From contig CAKRAT010000045.1 in the NCBI GenBank assembly GCA_934295165.1, forward strand, positions 1 to 17,410: DNA of 17,410 nucleotides. The letters run 5' to 3'. Below are positions 13,665 to 17,410 of the stretch, one piece after another. The position numbers and the translations under genes were made by a program. The notes beneath the pieces are model-generated. The model worked only from the letters and a program-made list of their open reading frames with translations. It had not been told where the DNA came from and made no database searches. This stretch comes from an uncultured Dorea sp. (GTDB taxonomy: Bacteria > Bacillota > Clostridia > Lachnospirales > Lachnospiraceae). How positions within the stretch are numbered: the stretch's first letter is position 1; every line of letters starts with the position of its first letter.

Positions 13665-14597
13665 ATGATTTTAGGATTGATTTTATTAGTAATTATTATC
13701 TGCGTGGTGATTTCCTGCGTGAAGATAGTCAGACAGGCACAGGCACTGGTCATCGAAAGACTTGGCGCATATCAGGCAACATGGAGCACAGGACTTCATT
13801 TTAAAATTCCGATTCTTGACCGCGTAGCAAGAAAAGTGGATCTGAAAGAGCAGGTAGTTGACTTCGCACCACAGCCGGTTATTACAAAAGATAATGTAAC
13901 AATGAGAATCGACACCGTTGTATTTTACCAGATCACAGACCCAAAGATGTTCTGCTACGGTGTAGCGAATCCGATCATGGCGATCGAGAATCTGACAGCT
14001 ACTACACTTCGTAACATCATCGGCGATCTGGAATTAGACCAGACACTGACATCCAGAGAGACGATCAATACGAAGATGCGTGCTTCCCTTGATGTGGCAA
14101 CAGATCCTTGGGGAATCAAGGTAAACCGTGTAGAACTTAAGAATATTATTCCACCTGCAGCTATCCAGGATGCGATGGAGAAGCAGATGAAGGCAGAACG
14201 TGAACGTCGTGAAGCAATCTTACGTGCAGAAGGTGAGAAGAAGTCTACGATCCTTGTGGCAGAAGGACACAAAGAGTCTGCAATTCTGGATGCTGAAGCT
14301 GAGAAGCAGGCAGCAATCCTGAAGGCTGAAGCACAAAAAGAAGCAACAATCCGCGAGGCAGAAGGTAAGGCAGAAGCTATTATGAAAGTGCAGCAGGCGA
14401 ATGCCGACGGTATCCGTTTCCTGAAAGAAGCAGGAGCAGATGAGGCGGTTCTTACGATGAAGAGCCTGGAAGCATTTGCGAAAGCAGCAGACGGAAAAGC
14501 AACTAAGATTATCATCCCGTCAGAGATCCAGGGTATTGCCGGTCTGGTAAAATCTGTCACAGAGATCGGTGCTGGCGATAAAAAAGAAGAAAAATAG
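13665..14597 (+). CDS. SPFH/Band 7 (stomatin-like, QmcA-type) membrane protein
   Basis: A 310-residue protein. A single N-terminal membrane helix (about 2-20) is followed by the SPFH/Band 7 domain (about 22-185, with QALVIERLGAYQATWSTGLHFKIPILDRV and NRVELKNIIPPAAIQDAM). An Ala/Glu/Lys coiled coil follows (about 180-245) in which an 11-residue pattern recurs about five times (I-L-x-A-E-G/A-x-K). The C-terminal region then has a MKSLEAFAKAADGKATKIIIPSEI segment. Such proteins form large membrane-bound rings or scaffolds and pair with NfeD. The ribosome site gaggag overlaps the stop of the NfeD gene, which implies coupled translation. No terminator is seen before the carbamoyltransferase 48 bases on. 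Confidence 0.94.
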   Translation: MILGLILLVIIICVVISCVKIVRQAQALVIERLGAYQATWSTGLHFKIPILDRVARKVDLKEQVVDFAPQPVITKDNVTMRIDTVVFYQITDPKMFCYGVANPIMAIENLTATTLRNIIGDLELDQTLTSRETINTKMRASLDVATDPWGIKVNRVELKNIIPPAAIQDAMEKQMKAERERREAILRAEGEKKSTILVAEGHKESAILDAEAEKQAAILKAEAQKEATIREAEGKAEAIMKVQQANADGIRFLKEAGADEAVLTMKSLEAFAKAADGKATKIIIPSEIQGIAGLVKSVTEIGAGDKKEEK

Positions 14598-14645
14598 ACA
14601 AAGACATAAGAGAAGAGTCGAAGAATAGAAGCGAGGTACAAAATA

Positions 14646-15641
14646 ATGGATTTAAAGGGAAGAAATTTTCTGACACTGAAAGATTTTACTCCGAAAGAGA
14701 TCACATATCTGATTGATCTTGCCGCTGACCTGAAAGATAAGAAGAAAAAAGGAATTCCGGTTGATAAATACAGAGGTATGAATGTGGCTCTGATATTTGA
14801 AAAGACGAGTACCAGAACGCGCTGTGCATTTGAAGTGGCAGCTCATGATATGGGTATGGGAACAACGTATCTGGATCCATCAGGATCTCAGATTGGCAAG
14901 AAAGAAAGTATCGAAGATACAGCAAGAGTTCTCGGAAGAATGTTTGACGGAATTGAGTATCGTGGATTCGGTCAGGAGATCGTAGAAGAACTGGCAGAAT
15001 ATGCAGGTGTTCCGGTATGGAACGGACTGACGAATGAGTATCATCCAACACAGATGCTGGCAGATATGCTGACAATCCGTGAGCACTTCGGACACTTGAA
15101 AGGCATCAAACTGGTATACATGGGTGATGCAAGATATAACATGGGCAATTCCCTGATGATCGCATGTGCGAAATTAGGTATGCACTTTGTGGCATGCACA
15201 TCCAAGAATTATTTCCCAAATGAAGAACTGGTAGAGACATGCAGAGGATATGCAGAAGAGACAGGAGCAACGATTACACTGACAGAAGATATTGAAAATG
15301 GAACAAAGGATGCGGACGTTGTCTATACTGATGTATGGGTATCTATGGGTGAGCCGGATGAAGTATGGGAAGAACGTATCCGTGAGCTGTCTCCATACAA
15401 GGTAACAAAGAAAGTAATGGAAAATGCAGGAGAACAGGCAATCTTCTTACACTGCCTGCCGGCATTCCATGACCTGAAGACCAAGATTGGTAAACAGATC
15501 CATGACAAATTCGGTCTGGACGATATGGAAGTTACGGATGAAGTATTTGAGTCTCCACAGTCAAAAGTATTCGACGAGGCAGAGAACCGTATGCATACGA
15601 TCAAGGCTGTTATGGTGGCAACACTTGGTGAAAGAGAGTAG
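14646..15641 (+). CDS. argF: Ornithine carbamoyltransferase
   Basis: A 331-residue enzyme joining carbamoyl phosphate and ornithine to citrulline. Motifs: carbamoyl-phosphate site S55-T-R-T-R59, HPTQ (133-136), ornithine-side SMGE (233-236) and HCLP with C270. Length and sequence style are shared by anabolic ArgF and catabolic ArcB, and the two cannot be told apart without context. No arginine biosynthesis or deiminase gene is adjacent, so the symbol is provisional. A gaggt site precedes ATG 14646. birA starts 17 bases after the stop, so it may head the birA/coaX group. Enzyme identity is very confident; pathway direction is open. Confidence 0.94.
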   Translation: MDLKGRNFLTLKDFTPKEITYLIDLAADLKDKKKKGIPVDKYRGMNVALIFEKTSTRTRCAFEVAAHDMGMGTTYLDPSGSQIGKKESIEDTARVLGRMFDGIEYRGFGQEIVEELAEYAGVPVWNGLTNEYHPTQMLADMLTIREHFGHLKGIKLVYMGDARYNMGNSLMIACAKLGMHFVACTSKNYFPNEELVETCRGYAEETGATITLTEDIENGTKDADVVYTDVWVSMGEPDEVWEERIRELSPYKVTKKVMENAGEQAIFLHCLPAFHDLKTKIGKQIHDKFGLDDMEVTDEVFESPQSKVFDEAENRMHTIKAVMVATLGERE

Positions 15642-15658
15642 GCAAGATCAGACAGATT

Positions 15659-16639
15659 ATGAAATCAGAAATATTACGTTTGTTAAAAGAAAGCAATACA
15701 TATATTTCCGGACAACAGTTGTGTGAACAGTTCCAGGTGTCAAGAACGGCTATCTGGAAAGTGATTGATCAGCTTAAAAAAGAGGGTTATGAGATAGAGG
15801 CGGTGCGCAACAAAGGCTACCGCCTTATCGAAAGTCCGGATGTCATGTCAAAGGCAGAGATTGAAAGCCTGGTAGATACAAAATGGGCAGGAAAGAATGT
15901 CGTATATTACGATGAGATCGATTCGACGAATAACCGTGCCAAAGAAGCCGGAGATAATGGAGTTCCGCATGGTACGTTATTCGTGGCGGATATGCAGATG
16001 GCAGGAAAAGGCCGCAGGGGGCGTGTCTGGAAATCTCCATCCAGAAGCAGTATCTATATGACGATTCTGTTATATCCGGATATCCAGCCGGTAAAAGCTC
16101 CGCGGCTTACTCTGCTCATGGCAATCGCTGTGGCAGAAGGAATTCAGGAAGTGACTGGTCTTGAGACAAAGATCAAGTGGCCGAATGATATCGTTGTAAA
16201 GGGAAAGAAAATCTGCGGTATCCTGACGGAAATGAGTACAGAGATCGACTATATCAATCATGTCGTGATCGGTGTGGGAATCAACGTGAATCAGGATACA
16301 TTTCCGGAGGATATCAAAGCAACAGCTTCTTCACTTAAGCTGGAACTCGGAAAGAGTGTAAAACGTTCCGGGCTGATCGCAGCAGTGATGAAGAACTTTG
16401 AAAAATGCTATGAGATCTTTATTAAAACGGAAGATCTGTCGGGGTTACAGGAGCTTTATAATTCCATGTTGGTGAACAGGGATCAGGAGGTTAAGATCCT
16501 GGAACCGGGTAATGAATATAAAGCACATGCCATCGGCATCAATCAGACGGGAGAACTGATTGTGAGAATGCCGGATGGGGAAGAAAAAGAAATCTATGCC
16601 GGAGAGGTGTCAGTTAGAGGAGTATACGGATATGTATGA
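15659..16639 (+). CDS. birA: Bifunctional biotin-protein ligase / biotin repressor
   Basis: A 326-residue BirA with both parts. An N-terminal winged helix (about 1-60, GQQLCEQFQVSRTAIWKVIDQLKKEGY) is followed by the ligase domain with the biotinyl-AMP loop GKGRRGR (116-122), KWPND (173-177) and KKICGIL (183-189). A C-terminal SH3-like domain (about 275-326) completes it. It attaches biotin to carboxylases and, through the helix domain, can repress biotin genes when charged. The ribosome site is weak, so it is probably translated by coupling from the gene upstream. Its end overlaps the next start by eight bases. No biotin biosynthesis or transport gene is in view. Confidence 0.96.
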   Translation: MKSEILRLLKESNTYISGQQLCEQFQVSRTAIWKVIDQLKKEGYEIEAVRNKGYRLIESPDVMSKAEIESLVDTKWAGKNVVYYDEIDSTNNRAKEAGDNGVPHGTLFVADMQMAGKGRRGRVWKSPSRSSIYMTILLYPDIQPVKAPRLTLLMAIAVAEGIQEVTGLETKIKWPNDIVVKGKKICGILTEMSTEIDYINHVVIGVGINVNQDTFPEDIKATASSLKLELGKSVKRSGLIAAVMKNFEKCYEIFIKTEDLSGLQELYNSMLVNRDQEVKILEPGNEYKAHAIGINQTGELIVRMPDGEEKEIYAGEVSVRGVYGYV

Positions 16640-16973
16640 TGGAAAAGTGGTGCTTTGCGGAGCCAACTCATATGAAGAAAAATATTATCTGAATCCGGAT
16701 TTTGAACAGCTTCCGGATGATGTGAAGAATGAACTGAAGATCATGTGTGTGCTATATGTACATGATGTAGGAGGAATCCTGACGCTGGTGTTCGAAGAAG
16801 ATGGAGAATTATGCTTTGAGGTATCGACCGGGGAATTCGATCCGATGTTCGATGAGATCGGAAGCCAGCTTAAGATCAAGCAGCTGCAGAGAGACAAACA
16901 GGATCTTCTGCAGGCACTGCAGTTATACTATAAAGTATTCTTCCTGGGCGAAGAGATAAACAGCGAAGAGTAA
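16632..16973 (+). CDS. Small conserved protein between birA and coaX (possibly DUF6145)
   Basis: I start it at ATG 16632, which follows GAGGAG near 16616-16621 and gives MYDGKVVLCGANSYEEKYYLNPDF (113 residues). An earlier in-frame ATG at 16575 lies deep inside birA without a ribosome site. The protein is soluble and acidic, with KYYLNPDFEQLPDDVKNELKIMCVLYVHDVGGILTL and an end with QLQRDKQDLLQALQLYYKVFFLGEE. From memory this pattern corresponds to a Lachnospiraceae family listed as DUF6145, not verified. Function unknown. The start overlaps the birA stop and coaX follows 33 bases later, so it is co-transcribed with both. Confidence 0.8.
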   Translation: MYDGKVVLCGANSYEEKYYLNPDFEQLPDDVKNELKIMCVLYVHDVGGILTLVFEEDGELCFEVSTGEFDPMFDEIGSQLKIKQLQRDKQDLLQALQLYYKVFFLGEEINSEE

Positions 16974-17006
16974 CTATAAGGCAACAGACAAAACAGGAGG
17001 AACAAT

Positions 17007-17410
17007 ATGCTTCTTGTAATCGATGTAGGAAATACGAATATTACACTTGGGGTGTTTGACAAAGATGAATTATTTGGCACATTCCGTATGAAGACAAAGC
17101 AGCCGAGAACATCGGATGAATATGGAATTACTTTACAGGAACTGGTAGAAAGACACGGGATTGAGAGCTCTAAGATCAACGCAGTGATTCTTGCATCCGT
17201 AGTACCGGATGTGATGCATTCACTTGGCAGTGCGATCATCAAATATTTCGGCGTAAAGCCGGTGGTTGTATCTGCGGGAATTAAGACCGGAATCCGCATT
17301 GTTACAGAGAATCCGAGACAGGTCGGTCCGGACCGTATTGTAGATGCAGTCGGTGCGTATACGTTATACGGAGGACCAACAATTGTTGTGGATTTTGGAA
17401 CAGCAACAAC
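17007..17410 (+). CDS. coaX: Type III pantothenate kinase, N-terminal part (runs off the window)
   Basis: The first 134 residues are visible; the rest lies right of the window. The protein phosphorylates pantothenate, the first step of coenzyme A synthesis. Seen: the phosphate loop DVGNTN (6-11), GPDRIVDA, and the second phosphate loop DFGTATT at the edge. These mark the CoaX (type III) form of the ASKHA fold, which is not feedback-inhibited by CoA. AGGAGG (16995-17000) lies six bases ahead of ATG 17007. It follows birA and the small conserved protein as a likely operon of cofactor genes. Confidence 0.95.
   Translation, partial: MLLVIDVGNTNITLGVFDKDELFGTFRMKTKQPRTSDEYGITLQELVERHGIESSKINAVILASVVPDVMHSLGSAIIKYFGVKPVVVSAGIKTGIRIVTENPRQVGPDRIVDAVGAYTLYGGPTIVVDFGTAT

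Noticed and set aside
16575..16631. ATG 16575 as start of the small protein after birA
   Set aside because: It would overlap birA deeply without a ribosome site; ATG 16632 has GAGGAG upstream.

Overview
The window looks like a chromosome segment from a gut-type Clostridia species, most likely family Lachnospiraceae. The basis is AT-rich Firmicutes codon use, strong AGGAGG-type Shine-Dalgarno sites, an S-box (SAM-I) riboswitch ahead of metK, a birA / small conserved protein / coaX gene order, and Lachnospiraceae-style conserved hypotheticals. The genus cannot be fixed from the sequence alone.

Bases 1 to about 5,550 are accessory-looking. They hold two Rpn-family (PD-(D/E)XK, 'recombination-promoting nuclease') genes, the first cut by the window edge and the second complete. 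Each is followed by a diverged copy of a small acidic DUF4375/DMP19-like gene. A Bax-inhibitor-1-like membrane protein lies between them on the minus strand, and an unrecognised membrane-anchored protein follows the second pair. The intergenic DNA carries decayed pieces of the same genes: a DUF4375 N-terminus with a stop codon, an Rpn leader joined to an Rpn tail, and a copy of the Rpn-DUF4375 spacer. The region therefore reads as a repeatedly duplicated and eroded Rpn + DUF4375 array.

The best candidate for a notable system is in the Rpn genes. Both have an in-frame GTG preceded by GAGGTGA at ideal distance, just upstream of a 24-bp tandem repeat (4 units in one copy, 6 in the other). This is the layout of the described gene-within-gene Rpn toxin-antitoxin/anti-phage systems, in which RpnL is the full-length toxin and RpnS the C-terminal antitoxin. 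In the complete copy the full-length gene's own Shine-Dalgarno is buried in a perfect 8-bp hairpin, which would favour the short product.

Bases 5,650 to 17,410 are a conventional housekeeping stretch, all on the plus strand: a conserved hypothetical; a shikimate-kinase-like P-loop kinase with altered substrate residues; murA behind a long leader; SAM-I riboswitch, terminator and metK; a two-component system (histidine kinase overlapping an OmpR-type regulator); a SpoU/TrmH RNA methyltransferase; an NfeD + SPFH (stomatin-like) membrane pair; ornithine carbamoyltransferase; then birA, a small conserved protein and coaX, tightly packed and probably co-transcribed. coaX runs off the right end.
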